A stretch of DNA of 64,000 nt from Streptomyces sp. NBC_00237 (lineage in GTDB: Bacteria > Actinomycetota > Actinomycetes > Streptomycetales > Streptomycetaceae), in the NCBI RefSeq assembly GCF_026342435.1, contig NZ_JAPEMT010000002.1, positions 1,612,001 to 1,676,000 on the forward strand, read 5' to 3'. Positions within the stretch are counted from its first letter, which is position 1. Every line of letters starts with the position of its first letter. Position numbers and translations under genes: made by a program. Below the pieces are notes generated by a model. The model was not told the origin of the DNA, made no database searches, and saw only the letters and a program-made list of their open reading frames with translations. This document shows, one piece after another, positions 40,033 to 49,403 of the stretch.

Positions 40033-41454
40033 TCAGCCCATGTCCTCCAGCTTCTTGCCCTTGGTCTCCTTCACGAACTTGAGCACGAAGGGGATCGAGA
40101 GCACCGCGAAGACGGTGTAGATGACGTACGTCCCCGAGAGGTTCCAGTCGGAGAGGCTCGGGAAGCTCGCGGTGATGGCCCAGTTGGCGATCCACTGCGC
40201 CGCCGCGGCCACGCCGAGCGCCGCGGCGCGGATGCGGTTGGGGAACATCTCGCCGAGGAAGACCCAGACGACGACACCCCACGACAGGGCGAAGAAGAGC
40301 ACGAAGACGTGGGCGGCGATCAGCGCCACCATGCCCTGCGTGTCCGGGAGTTTGCCGTTCACCATGTCGGCGGAGAAGGCCCACGCCTCGAAGGCGAGGG
40401 CGATGGCCATGCCGACCGAACCGATCAGGGCGAGCGGGCGGCGGCCGATCCGGTCGACGAAGATCATCGCGATCACGGTGCCGATGATGTTGATGATCGA
40501 CGTGGTGAACGAGTAGAAGAACGAGTCGCTCGGGTCGATGCCCACGGACTGCCACAGCGTCGCGGAGTAGTAGAACGCGACGTTGATGCCGACCAGTTGC
40601 TGGAAGACGGAGAGGCCGATGCCGATCCAGACGATCGGCAGGAAGCCGAACCTGCTGCCCAGCAGGTCCTTGAAGGTCGACTTGTGCTCGCTGCGCATGC
40701 CCTGCTCGATCTCGGCGACGCGCGCGTCGAGGTCGATGTGCTCGCCCTCGACCTCGGCCAGGATCTTCTTGGCCTTCTCGGTCTTGCCGACGGAGACCAG
40801 GAAGCGGGGCGACTCCGGGATCACGAAGGAGAGCAGACCGTAGATGACGGCGGGGATGACCATCACGCCGAGCATGACCTGCCAGGCTTCCATGCCCGCG
40901 AAGACCTTGTGCCGGTCGTCGCCGCCCGCCCAGTTGAGGATGCCCCAGTTGACGAGCTGGGAGATCGCGATGCCCAGGACGATCGCGCCCTGCTGGAAGG
41001 AACCGAGACGGCCCCGGTACGCGGGCGGGGCGACCTCCGCGATGTACGCCGGGCCGATCACGGACGCCATGCCGATCGCGATGCCGCCGAGGAAGCGCCA
41101 CATCGTCAGGTCCCACAGCGCGAACGGCAGGGAGGAACCGACGGCGCTGATGGTGAACAGCACGGCGGCGATCTGCATGACGCGGATGCGGCCGATCCGG
41201 TCGGCGACGCGGCCGGCGGTCGCGGCGCCGATCGCACAGCCGATCAGGGCGACGGCGATGACCTGCCCGAGGGCACCGGCTCCGATGTCGTACTTGTCAC
41301 CGATGGCCTTGGTGGCACCGTTGATCACGGAGCTGTCGTAGCCGAAGAGGAAGCCGCCCATCGCGGCGGCGGCGGTGATGAAGATGACGTGGCCGAGGTG
41401 TTCGGGAGCGGCTTCCCGGCCTCCGGACGGCATCTGCGCTGTGCTGCTGGTCAC
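40033..41454 (-). CDS. glcP: Glucose permease GlcP (major facilitator, sugar porter)
   Basis: A 473-residue 12-helix sugar:proton symporter. Motifs: GGFLFGYDSSVINGA, GRVADRIGRIRVM, PESPRFLVSVGK, FVDRIGRRPLALIG and LGEMFPNRIR, all standard for sugar porters. Length and place (between the luciferase-like gene and smc) match GlcP, the main glucose uptake system of Streptomyces. The GTG at 41454 (VTSSTAQMPSGG) has AGGAG five bases upstream. Confidence 0.9.
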   Translation of the reverse strand: MTSSTAQMPSGGREAAPEHLGHVIFITAAAAMGGFLFGYDSSVINGATKAIGDKYDIGAGALGQVIAVALIGCAIGAATAGRVADRIGRIRVMQIAAVLFTISAVGSSLPFALWDLTMWRFLGGIAIGMASVIGPAYIAEVAPPAYRGRLGSFQQGAIVLGIAISQLVNWGILNWAGGDDRHKVFAGMEAWQVMLGVMVIPAVIYGLLSFVIPESPRFLVSVGKTEKAKKILAEVEGEHIDLDARVAEIEQGMRSEHKSTFKDLLGSRFGFLPIVWIGIGLSVFQQLVGINVAFYYSATLWQSVGIDPSDSFFYSFTTSIINIIGTVIAMIFVDRIGRRPLALIGSVGMAIALAFEAWAFSADMVNGKLPDTQGMVALIAAHVFVLFFALSWGVVVWVFLGEMFPNRIRAAALGVAAAAQWIANWAITASFPSLSDWNLSGTYVIYTVFAVLSIPFVLKFVKETKGKKLEDMG

Positions 41455-41575
41455 GTGAACTCCTGGACCCGGCCGCGTCGCCGGGCATGTCCGTGGGGGC
41501 AGGCTCTTCAAGTGGACTACCAGTGGCGCACACCTGCGCGTTGTCCACCACTCGAAGCCTCCTGCCCCGAACGGC

Positions 41576-44500
41576 TCAGCTCAGCCGCTGACTGATCACC
41601 TTCGACACCCCGTCACCCTGCATCGAGACGCCGTAGAGGGCGTCCGCCACCTCCATCGTGCGCTTCTGGTGGGTGATGACGATCAGCTGGGAGCTCTCCT
41701 GGAGTTCCTTCATGATCCGGATCAGCCGCTGGAGGTTCGTGTCGTCGAGCGCCGCCTCCACCTCGTCCATCACGTAGAAGGGACTGGGCCGCGCCTTGAA
41801 GATCGAGACGAGCAGGGCGACGGCGGTCAGTGAACGCTCACCGCCCGAGAGCAGCGACAGCCGCTTGACCTTCTTCCCCGGCGGACGCGCCTCCACGTCG
41901 ACGCCCGTGGTCAGCATGTTGTCGGGGTCGGTGAGGACCAGCCGCCCCTCACCGCCCGGGAACAGCCGGGAGAAGACGCCCTCGAACTCGCGCGCCGTGT
42001 CCCGGTACGCCTCGGTGAAGACCTGCTCCACCCGCTCGTCGACCTCCTTGATCACCTGCATCAGGTCGGCCCGGGTCCGCTTGAGGTCCTCCAGTTGCTC
42101 GGACAGGAACTGATGCCGCTCCTCCAGCGCCGCGAACTCCTCAAGGGCCAGCGGATTCACCTTCCCGAGCTGCTGATACGCCCGTTCGGCGGACTTCAGC
42201 CGCTTCTCCTGCTCCCCGCGCACGAAGGGCCGGGGCAGATTGCGCGGATGCTCCGGGTCGTCCGGCAGCTCCTCCCCCTCCGCCGCGAGGGACGGCGGTA
42301 CGAGCTGGGCGGGGCCGTACTCCGCCGCCAGCGACGCCGGTTCCACCCCCAGCTCCTCCAGCGCCCTGGTCTCCAGCTGCTCGATCCGCAGCCGCTTCTC
42401 CGCGCCGAGCACCTCGCCCCGGTGCACCGAGTCCGTCAGCTTGTCGAGTTCCTGCTTGAGCTCCCGCCCCCGGGCCCGCTCCGCGGCGAGCTCCTTCTCC
42501 CACTCCGCCTTCGCCGCCTCCGCGACGGACCGCTCCTCGTCCGCCCGTACGAGAGAGACCTCGGCGTGCGCGAGGAGCTGCCGGGCACCGGCCGCGACCG
42601 CCGCCGCGACCTGGGCCTCGTACCGCATCCGGGCCCGCCGCTGCTCGGCCCGCGCCCGGGCCTCGCGCTCGGCGCGGGCTCCCCGGTCGAGCGAGTCCGC
42701 CCGTCCGGCCAGCGCCTTCACGCGCTCCTCGTGCGTACGGACCTGGAGCCTGGCCTCCATCTCGGTCTGCCGGGCGTTCGCCCCGTCCGCCGCGAGCCGG
42801 TCCCGCATCGCGGTGTCCGGCTCCTCCTCGACGGGTGCCTCCTCGGCGACCTCCAGCCGCTCGGCCAGCACCTCGGCCTCCTCCACGGCCCGCTCCAGCG
42901 CGTCCTGCGCCTTCGCCGCCGCAGTGGCCGACCGCTCGGCCTCGCCGGAGGCTCCGCGCGCCTGCCCGGCGAGCCGCCCGAGCTGCTGCGCCACCGCCGA
43001 CCGCTCCCGGTCCCCGGCGCGCCGCACCTCCCCCAACTCCTCGACCCGTACGGCACATCGGGCCTTGCGCTCCTTCGCCGCCGTCTGTGCCCCGGCCAGT
43101 TCCTCGCACCGCAGGGACAGCTCGGCCAGCTCGGCGTCCGCCTCGTCCACGGACGCCTGCACCTCCAGCAGGCTCGGCGCTCCCGCCGAACCGCCCTGCG
43201 CGAAGTGCGCCCCCAGCACGTCGCCCTCGGCGGTGACGGCGGTCAGCCCGGGGTGCGCGTAGACGAGATCCTCGGCGTCTTCCAGGGTCCCCACGACGAC
43301 GATCCCGCTCAGCAGCCGCCGTACGGCCCCCATCAGCCCGTCGGGACCGCGCACGAAGTCCACGGCGTACGGCGCGGGAGCCCCTTCCGGCACCACAGCC
43401 CCGTGCCCCTCCCCCGCCAGCAGCAGCGCCGCCCGCCCCGCGTCCTGCTTGCGCAGCAGCCGGATGGCCTCGGCGGCGGCCCCCGGCCCCTGCACGGCGA
43501 CCGCGTCCGCCGCCGCGCCGAGCGCCGCCGCGACCTGCGTCTCGTACCCGGGGGTGACGGTCAGCAGCTCCGCCGCCGGACCGAGCAGCCCGGCGAGCGT
43601 CTCACCGGCGGCGAGGAGCGCACCCGTCCCGTCCTTGCGCCGCAGCCCGAGCGCGAGTGCGTCCCGCCGGGCGGACGTCGCCGCCCGCTTGCGCTCGACG
43701 GCCGTCAGCTCGTCGCGTACGTCACTCACGTTCTCTTCGGCGTCGGCCAGTTCACGCTTGGCGTCCTCGTGCCGTACGGCCAGCTCCTCGTCGCCCGCGT
43801 CGAGCCCTTCGACCTCCGCCTTGAGCTGCTCGTACTCCTCCTGAGCGGCGGCGGCACGCTCCTGCGCTGCGTCCCTGGCCTCGGCGAGCCGGTCGATCTC
43901 GGCCTGCGCCGAACCGGCCCTGCCACGGGCCGCGTTGACCTGACCGTGCAGCCGGGCGAGGCCCTCCCGCCGGTCGGCGATCGCCCGTGCCAGGTCCTTG
44001 AGCCGACGCTCCTCCGCCGCGAGGTCGCGCTCCAGCTCGGCGCGGTGCTCGACGGTGTTCTCCAGGGCGTGCTGCGCGGCCTCCAGGGCGGCCTCCAGCT
44101 CGGCCTCCTGCTCGCGGACGCGGGCGGCCTCACGCTCCATCTCCTCGGGGTCGCGGCCTCTGCGCTCCTCGGCGGGAGCGGCGTTCGCGCTGGTCACGCG
44201 GGCGTCGGCCAGCGAGATCGTGCCGCGCACCCGCTCGGCGAACTGCGACAGCTCGTACCAGGTCTGCTGCGCCCGCTGAAGCCTGGGCGCGAGCCTGCGC
44301 ACCTCCTCCTCAAGCTCCGCCTCCCGTTGGAGGGCGGCCTTGAGCTGGGCCTCGGCGGCCTCCTTGCGCGTCTTGAGCGCCGCCTCGTCGGCGATCTCCG
44401 CGCCCAGCGCCTCCCGCATCGTGACGAGATCGTCGGCGAGCAGCCGCAGCCGTACGTCACGCAGGTCGGCCTGGATGACGGCGGCCCGCCGCGCCACGGC

Positions 44501-45127
44501 GGCCTGACGGCCCAACGGCTTGAGCTGGCGGCGGAGTTCACCGGTGAGGTCCTCGACGCGGGCCAGGTTCGCCTTCATCGCCTCCAGCTTCCGCAGCGCC
44601 TTCTCCTTGCGCTTGCGGTGCTTGAGGACGCCCGCCGCCTCCTCGATGAAGGCGCGACGGCCCATCGGGTCGGCGTGCAGGACCGAGTCGAGCTGCCCCT
44701 GCCCGACGATGACGTGCATCTCGCGGCCGATGCCGGAGTCGGACAGCAGGTCCTGGATGTCGAGCAGACGGCAGGTGTCGCCGTTGATCTGGTACTCGCT
44801 GCCGCCGTTGCGGAACATGATCCGCGTGATGGTGACCTCGGCGTACTCGATGGGCAGCGCGCCGTCGGAGTTGTCGATGGTGAGCGACACCTCGGCACGG
44901 CCGAGCGGAGGCCGCCCGGTCGTGCCGGCGAAGATGACGTCCTCCATCTTGCCGCCGCGCAGGGATTTGGCACCCTGCTCGCCCATGACCCAGGAGAGCG
45001 CGTCCACCACGTTGGACTTGCCCGAGCCGTTGGGGCCCACGACACACGTGATGCCCGGCTCGAAACGGAGCGTCGTGGCGGAAGCGAACGACTTGAAACC
45101 TCGGAGGGTCATGGCCTTGAGATGCAC
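41576..45127 (-). CDS. smc: Chromosome segregation ATPase SMC
   Basis: An 1183-residue SMC. It has Walker A VVGPNGSGKSN, a long coiled coil (about 170-500 and 670-1010), a hinge near residues 510-660, the ABC signature LSGGERSL and Walker B PFYVMDEVEAALDD. It works with ScpAB and ParB in condensing and segregating chromosomes, which matters for spore formation. ATG at 45127. Confidence 0.97.
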   Translation of the reverse strand: MHLKAMTLRGFKSFASATTLRFEPGITCVVGPNGSGKSNVVDALSWVMGEQGAKSLRGGKMEDVIFAGTTGRPPLGRAEVSLTIDNSDGALPIEYAEVTITRIMFRNGGSEYQINGDTCRLLDIQDLLSDSGIGREMHVIVGQGQLDSVLHADPMGRRAFIEEAAGVLKHRKRKEKALRKLEAMKANLARVEDLTGELRRQLKPLGRQAAVARRAAVIQADLRDVRLRLLADDLVTMREALGAEIADEAALKTRKEAAEAQLKAALQREAELEEEVRRLAPRLQRAQQTWYELSQFAERVRGTISLADARVTSANAAPAEERRGRDPEEMEREAARVREQEAELEAALEAAQHALENTVEHRAELERDLAAEERRLKDLARAIADRREGLARLHGQVNAARGRAGSAQAEIDRLAEARDAAQERAAAAQEEYEQLKAEVEGLDAGDEELAVRHEDAKRELADAEENVSDVRDELTAVERKRAATSARRDALALGLRRKDGTGALLAAGETLAGLLGPAAELLTVTPGYETQVAAALGAAADAVAVQGPGAAAEAIRLLRKQDAGRAALLLAGEGHGAVVPEGAPAPYAVDFVRGPDGLMGAVRRLLSGIVVVGTLEDAEDLVYAHPGLTAVTAEGDVLGAHFAQGGSAGAPSLLEVQASVDEADAELAELSLRCEELAGAQTAAKERKARCAVRVEELGEVRRAGDRERSAVAQQLGRLAGQARGASGEAERSATAAAKAQDALERAVEEAEVLAERLEVAEEAPVEEEPDTAMRDRLAADGANARQTEMEARLQVRTHEERVKALAGRADSLDRGARAEREARARAEQRRARMRYEAQVAAAVAAGARQLLAHAEVSLVRADEERSVAEAAKAEWEKELAAERARGRELKQELDKLTDSVHRGEVLGAEKRLRIEQLETRALEELGVEPASLAAEYGPAQLVPPSLAAEGEELPDDPEHPRNLPRPFVRGEQEKRLKSAERAYQQLGKVNPLALEEFAALEERHQFLSEQLEDLKRTRADLMQVIKEVDERVEQVFTEAYRDTAREFEGVFSRLFPGGEGRLVLTDPDNMLTTGVDVEARPPGKKVKRLSLLSGGERSLTAVALLVSIFKARPSPFYVMDEVEAALDDTNLQRLIRIMKELQESSQLIVITHQKRTMEVADALYGVSMQGDGVSKVISQRLS

Positions 45128-45264
45128 GCAGCCGGACTTTACCGGGATGCCGCGCTCTCACACCGGACTCGCCGGGCGGTCCCGGTTTCACCGATGAACG
45201 TGCAGGGCACATCAGACGTTAGGAAAACGTGGTGTGACCGGGGGGTCGACCGGAGACGACGAGG

Positions 45265-45311
45265 AGTCGGCGGAAGCCGACGAAAGAGAGAAGGGACGCC
45301 GAAACGTCCCT
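45265..45311 (-). terminator. Two hairpins between the 73-residue gene and smc
   Basis: GTCGGC-GGAA-GCCGAC (45265-45280) has a GNRA-type tetraloop; aagggacg (45290-45297) pairs with 45304-45311 around six bases. Both lie after the small gene stop (45391) and before smc (45127). Confidence 0.6.
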
Positions 45312-45390
45312 TGCAGGATTCATGGAGTTTCCTCGGGATTCCTGGCCGCACAGGTGACGACCCGGAGCGGCTGGAGCGGAAACGACTGAA

Positions 45391-45612
45391 TCAGGTGAGC
45401 GCGGGCTCCGCGCGCGGGACGTCGATGTCGAAGTCCTCGTCGAGCAGAGAAGAGTCTCCGCGGTGCTGAGCGGCGGCGGTGAGCGTGTCGTTCTCGTTCT
45501 GGATCCGGTTGAGCTCGGATTCCAGATCCTGGACACGCTGCTGAAGCCGTCGCATCTCGGCGAGGAGTCGCGGGTCGGAGCCGCCGACGTAACCGAGAAG
45601 CGCCTTTGCCAT
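45391..45612 (-). CDS. Small coiled-coil protein
   Basis: A 73-residue conserved Streptomyces protein of unknown function. MAKALLGYVGGSDPRLLAEM starts a helix that continues as a coiled coil (RRLQQRVQDLESELNRIQNE, about 20-42), then an acidic tail (DEDFDIDVPRAEP). The ATG at 45612 has GGAGG ten bases upstream. Its leader contains a long folded region. Size and shape suggest an adaptor or scaffold. Confidence 0.75.
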   Translation of the reverse strand: MAKALLGYVGGSDPRLLAEMRRLQQRVQDLESELNRIQNENDTLTAAAQHRGDSSLLDEDFDIDVPRAEPALT

Positions 45613-45660
45613 GATGAGTGGTCCTCCACACTGAGTGACCGACCGAGAGCGGTGTGGGTC

Positions 45661-45757
45661 GTGAGGGAATCGCACCCGCGGTGCTTGGCAGTGCTGTTGT
45701 TTCACTGCGGTTCTCGCTGCCAAACAGCTAAGGTGCGCGGGGATTCCAGAGTCTCAC
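45661..45757 (-). ncRNA. Candidate structured leader RNA
   Basis: Four nested perfect helices: 45661-45665 with 45753-45757 (5 bp), 45666-45671 with 45742-45747 (6), 45672-45676 with 45732-45736 (5) and 45685-45691 with 45717-45723 (7). The third and fourth are separated by 8 nt on each side. An alternative pairing (45672-45675 with 45681-45684) could compete. It ends 48 bp upstream of the small coiled-coil gene. In the rest of the 407-bp gap (45613-46019) only a TTGACGGTCAA palindrome (45766-45776) stands out. The class is unknown. Confidence 0.45.
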
Positions 45758-46019
45758 CAAAAAGTTTGACGGTCAACACGATCACAGCCCGTATCGACGG
45801 GCAACCCGGGGGCGTTCGGCCGTCTGCGACACGCGGTGTCGGCGGCGACGCTCTCTCTTCGGGGCCCTGCGGGCGTGGAGATCATCCTCGTACGGGCAGC
45901 CTTCCACGGCAAGCTGTTTCTGGCAACCACCAGGGCGTTTCTGCCGGACGCACGTGACCGAGGCACCCTCGCCCGCCCCTCCCGCGAGGCCGACGGGGTG
46001 CTTCCCCCGGCCGACCCCG

Positions 46020-46313
46020 TCAGCGGATCGCGAAGCCTGTGTACCCCCCACGGGGTGTGCCCCATATCTCAGTGACGCCGTCGACCCGGCCGGGAGTGTC
46101 GTCCGAGCGGAGCCATTCCAGGAGACGGTGGCAATTCTCACGCGGCCCCTCGGCGACCACCTGCACCCGCCCGTCGTCGAGGTTGAGGGCGAAGCCCGTG
46201 AGGTCGCCGATCTGCAAAGCGTTTGCCCTGGTGAACCAGCGAAAGCCCACTCCCTGTACCCGACCGCGCACCCATGCGGTGAGCCGTGCGTCGGGTCGTG
46301 CATCTTCGTTCAT
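46020..46313 (-). CDS. acyP: Acylphosphatase
   Basis: A 97-residue enzyme that hydrolyses acyl phosphates. The phosphate-binding loop GRVQGVGFRWFTR has the catalytic Arg, and the Asn is in GFALNLDDGRV. It ends GTPRGGYTGFAIR, the usual GYxxF terminus. ATG at 46313. A stand-alone gene upstream of the small coiled-coil gene. Confidence 0.93.
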   Translation of the reverse strand: MNEDARPDARLTAWVRGRVQGVGFRWFTRANALQIGDLTGFALNLDDGRVQVVAEGPRENCHRLLEWLRSDDTPGRVDGVTEIWGTPRGGYTGFAIR

Positions 46314-46447
46314 GACTGCACGCTAACCGGCCAAATGCTCAAGCGGCACTTCGCCCCCACCCGTCATGCCGTACAGTCCCGACCCAATGAGGCTCATCCT
46401 TACGGGTGAACACATTGACCGTCGAGTAGTTGAGGAAGGCACAGCAG

Positions 46448-47377
46448 ATGGGACGCCATCGACGCACTGCCGCCGGGCCCGCCGCAGCGGAATTCGCGGA
46501 CGGAACGGCAGGCGGCAACCAGGCCGGTGGCCGCCGCAAGAAGCGCCCCGCGCCCGTTCGCACCGGACTGCTCGGAGTCTCCGCAGCCGTGGCCTTCGGT
46601 GCTGTGGCGGTCGCCTCCGGAATCCTCCCCGGCGGTGAGAACTACACCTTCGGCAGCGGCGGAACCAGCTCCGGCGACCGGGTCACCGCGGGTGGCGCGG
46701 TGGATCTGAGGGCCCAGGGCGGCGCCGCCCCGTCCCCGACCGACCGCGCCTCCGCCCCTGCCTCGGCACGCGGGGCGGAACGGCCGCAGGGCCCCTCGAA
46801 GACCCCGTCCCCCGAGCGCCCCGCCCTGCCCGACGCCCACCAGGCGGACGACGCCGATTCGCAGAAGCAGACGAAGGCGGACGACGCGAAGAAGGAGTCC
46901 GTGAAGGCTCCCGAGGCCGCGACCCCGCAGCGCGCGGAGAACACCCCCGCCGCGGCGGCCACCCCGGCAGCACCCCAGCTGCGCAAGGCCCCCGCCTCGG
47001 CGAACGACGCGGCGGCGGCCGTCCTGTCCCTGGTCAACCAGGAGCGCGCCAAGGTCGGGTGCAGCCCGCTCCGCCCGGACACGGGTCTGGCCACGCTCGC
47101 CGCCAACTTCAGCCGCGACATGGCGGCCCGAGGCTTCTTCGACCACACCGACCCGGACGGCGCGACCCCGTGGGACCGCGCCGCGAAGGCGGGCATCAAG
47201 AACCTCGGCGGCGAGAACATCGCCCGCGGTCAGGCCGACGCCCAGGCCGTCATGGACGCCTGGATGAAGAGCGAAGGCCACCGCAAGAACATCCTGAACT
47301 GCGAGTACACGACGCTGGGCGTCGGCGTGCACGTCGCCGATGGCGGCCCGTGGTGGACGCAGGACTTCGGGTTCTAG
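46448..47377 (+). CDS. CAP/SCP-domain secreted or membrane-anchored protein
   Basis: A 309-residue protein. A basic N terminus and a hydrophobic segment (about 38-58, GLLGVSAAVAFGAVAVASGI) suggest a membrane anchor or signal. A Pro/Ala/Lys-rich linker (75-185) follows, then a CAP domain (about 190-309) with NQERAKVGCSPLRPD, FFDHTDPDG, GENIARG, WMKSEGHRKNIL and GPWWTQDFGF. CAP proteins act outside the cell; the activity here is unknown. The ATG at 46448 is preceded by GAGGAAGG. Confidence 0.85.
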   Translation: MGRHRRTAAGPAAAEFADGTAGGNQAGGRRKKRPAPVRTGLLGVSAAVAFGAVAVASGILPGGENYTFGSGGTSSGDRVTAGGAVDLRAQGGAAPSPTDRASAPASARGAERPQGPSKTPSPERPALPDAHQADDADSQKQTKADDAKKESVKAPEAATPQRAENTPAAAATPAAPQLRKAPASANDAAAAVLSLVNQERAKVGCSPLRPDTGLATLAANFSRDMAARGFFDHTDPDGATPWDRAAKAGIKNLGGENIARGQADAQAVMDAWMKSEGHRKNILNCEYTTLGVGVHVADGGPWWTQDFGF

Positions 47378-47380
47378 ACC

Positions 47381-47433
47381 CTCACGACACCCACGGACCT
47401 CACGACGCCCACGGTCCTCACGACGCCCACGCC
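47381..47433. repeat. 18-bp tandem repeat between the CAP gene and mutM
   Basis: Three units, 47381-47398, 47399-47416 and 47417-47433, of ctcacgacgcccacggtc type; the third is one base shorter and a fourth decayed unit runs into mutM. It fills the whole gap between the convergent stops. No hairpin terminator is seen here. Confidence 0.85.
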
Positions 47434-47434
47434 C

Positions 47435-48298
47435 TCACGCGAGGGTCGGGCGCGGCGGGCGCTGGCACTTCGGGCAGAAGTAGCTCGACCGGTTCATCCA
47501 CGGGCGGCGTCGCATCAGGGTGCCGCACCGTCCGCACGGCTCGCCCTCGCGCCCGTACGCGTCGAGCGAGCGGTCGAAGTAGCCCGACTCCCCGTTCACG
47601 TTGACGTACAGGCTGTCGAAGCTGGTCCCGCCGACGGCGAGCGCCGCGTTCATCACGTCCCGTACGTGACCGAGCAGTTCGGCCGAGCGCGGCCGGGTCA
47701 TGGTGGCGGTGGGCCGGTCGTAGTGCAGCTTCGAGCGCCACAGCGCCTCGTCCGCGTAGATGTTGCCGACGCCGCTGATCAGCGACTGGTCGAGCAGCGC
47801 CCGCTTGATCGTCGTACGCCGCAGCCGCAGTGCCGTGTGGAACGCGGCGTCGTCGAAGGCCCCGTCGAGCGGGTCGCGGGCGATGTGCCCGATGACGTCC
47901 GGCAGCCCGTCGGGGGTGGTGTCGTGGAGCGAGAGCCCGCCGAAGGTGCGCTGGTCGACGAAGCGCAGTTCCGTACCGAGACCGTCCTCGAACCGCACCC
48001 GCACCCGCAGGTGCTTCTCGTCCGACGCCTCCTCGGGCTGCACGAGCAGTTGCCCGCTCATCCCGAGGTGGCCGAGGACCGCGAGCGGAGCGTCGTCCAG
48101 CGGCAGCCACAGGTACTTGCCGCGACGCTGCGCCGTCCCGACGCGGTGCCCGCGCAGCCGCGACGCGAAGTCCTCGCCGCCCGCGAGGTGCCTGCGCACC
48201 GCACGCGGGTGCAGCACCTGCACCGAGGCGACCGTCCGCCCGGCGACCCACCGTTCCAGTCCACGGCGTACGACTTCCACTTCGGGCAGCTCGGGCAC
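47435..48298 (-). CDS. mutM: Formamidopyrimidine-DNA glycosylase MutM
   Basis: A base-excision repair glycosylase/AP lyase for 8-oxoguanine. The 287-residue product begins PELPEVEVVRRGLER with the catalytic Pro, has GMSGQLLV, the H2TH domain, SGVGNIYADEALW, and a C-terminal zinc finger (CGRCGTLMRRRPWMNRSSYF then CPKC). ATG at 48298. It follows rnc on the same strand. Confidence 0.96.
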   Translation of the reverse strand: MPELPEVEVVRRGLERWVAGRTVASVQVLHPRAVRRHLAGGEDFASRLRGHRVGTAQRRGKYLWLPLDDAPLAVLGHLGMSGQLLVQPEEASDEKHLRVRVRFEDGLGTELRFVDQRTFGGLSLHDTTPDGLPDVIGHIARDPLDGAFDDAAFHTALRLRRTTIKRALLDQSLISGVGNIYADEALWRSKLHYDRPTATMTRPRSAELLGHVRDVMNAALAVGGTSFDSLYVNVNGESGYFDRSLDAYGREGEPCGRCGTLMRRRPWMNRSSYFCPKCQRPPRPTLA

Positions 48299-48332
48299 GG
48301 CTCTCCTCGGGTGATGCGTTGCGGGTACGCGT

Positions 48333-48374
48333 CCGGCCCCGGCGCCGCCCTGCGAGGGGCGGTACCGGGGCCGG
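48333..48374 (-). terminator. Hairpin between rnc and mutM
   Basis: A 10-bp stem (48333-48342, ccggccccgg, with 48365-48374) and an inner 7-bp stem (48344-48350 with 48357-48363) around a 6-nt loop. A strong minus-strand terminator or processing hairpin, possibly also cut by the RNase III encoded upstream. Confidence 0.75.
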
Positions 48375-48407
48375 GCACGTGCTTACTGATGAAGCGAGTA
48401 CTGCTGG

Positions 48408-49208
48408 TCAGACGACCGGCGACGAGTTCTCGTCGTCCGGCTGGGAAGCGGGAGCCGCCGGAGCCTCGGCTTCGGCCTTCGCCGCCGCCTCGCGCTCCGC
48501 CGCCGCCGCGCTGATCGCGCGCCATGCGGACTCCGCCGCCTGCTGTTCCGCTTCCTTCTTGCTGCGGCCGGTGCCGGTGCCGTACGAGACACCACCGACG
48601 CGGGCGGCAGCAGTGAAGGTCTTCTCGTGGTCCGGGCCCGTCTCCGTGACCAGGTACTCGGGAACACCGAGTCCCTCGGCCGCGGTGAGCTCCTGGAGAC
48701 TGGTCTTCCAGTCCAGGCCGGCGCCGAGGCTGGACGACTTCTCGATCAGCGGATCGAAGAGCCGGTGCACCAGCTCGGAAGCGGTGTCCAGACCCTGGTC
48801 GAGATAGACCGCACCGATCACCGCTTCAAGGGTGTCGGCCAGAATGGATGCCTTGTCCCTGCCTCCCGTGCCCTCTTCGCCCCGGCCGAGCCGGATGAAG
48901 GAGCCGAGTTCGAGGCCGCGGCCCACTTCCGCCAGCGCACGAGAGTTGACCACCGCGGCCCGGAGTTTGGCCAACTGGCCTTCCGGGAGATCGGGGTGGG
49001 TGCGGTACAGCGTGTCCGTGACGACGAGGCCGAGCACGGAGTCCCCGAGGAACTCCAAACGCTCGTTCGTCGGCAGGCCGCCGTTCTCGTACGCGTACGA
49101 ACGATGGGTCAGCGCACGCACCAGAAGGGCGGACTCGAGGTGATACCCGAGCCGCCCTTCCAGAAGCGTGTGAGACGAGGCATTGTCCGTCTTGTGTGAC
49201 TCAGACAT
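48408..49208 (-). CDS. rnc: Ribonuclease III
   Basis: A 266-residue double-strand RNase; in Streptomyces coelicolor the orthologue (AbsB) globally controls antibiotic synthesis. The catalytic signature is NERLEFLGDSVLG, the second acidic cluster is DTLEAVIGAVYLD, and a dsRNA-binding domain (about 165-235) ends in RSKKEAEQQAAESAW. A Glu/Ala-rich tail follows. ATG at 49208; the gene starts 19 bp after the rpmF stop, so the two are likely cotranscribed. Confidence 0.95.
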   Translation of the reverse strand: MSESHKTDNASSHTLLEGRLGYHLESALLVRALTHRSYAYENGGLPTNERLEFLGDSVLGLVVTDTLYRTHPDLPEGQLAKLRAAVVNSRALAEVGRGLELGSFIRLGRGEEGTGGRDKASILADTLEAVIGAVYLDQGLDTASELVHRLFDPLIEKSSSLGAGLDWKTSLQELTAAEGLGVPEYLVTETGPDHEKTFTAAARVGGVSYGTGTGRSKKEAEQQAAESAWRAISAAAAEREAAAKAEAEAPAAPASQPDDENSSPVV

Positions 49209-49227
49209 GGTGCCTCTCACCAGCCGC

Positions 49228-49401
49228 TCAGACCTCGAGGACCTGGCGCTTGTTGTACGTGCCGCAGCTCGGGCACGCAATGTGCTGGAGCTTCGGCTCC
49301 TGGCAGCGCTCGCACGAAACCAGGGTGGGGACCGCAGCCTTCCACTGCGACCGGCGGTGGCGCGTGTTGCTGCGCGACATCTTCCGCTTCGGAACAGCCA
49401 C
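49228..49401 (-). CDS. rpmF: 50S ribosomal protein L32 (zinc-binding form)
   Basis: A 57-residue L32. The translation begins MAVPKRKMSRSNTRHRRSQW and contains CERC and CPSC, the four zinc ligands, so this is the C+ form. GTG at 49401 with AGGAG eight bases upstream. It lies 2 bp after the DUF177 gene in the usual yceD-rpmF-rnc order. Confidence 0.95.
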   Translation of the reverse strand: MAVPKRKMSRSNTRHRRSQWKAAVPTLVSCERCQEPKLQHIACPSCGTYNKRQVLEV

Positions 49402-49403
49402 GG

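Noticed and set aside
45640..45690. tRNA-like sequence (ggtgcgattccctc on the minus strand) in the folded leader
   Set aside because: The T-arm-like part does not pair properly and no acceptor or anticodon arms can be drawn.
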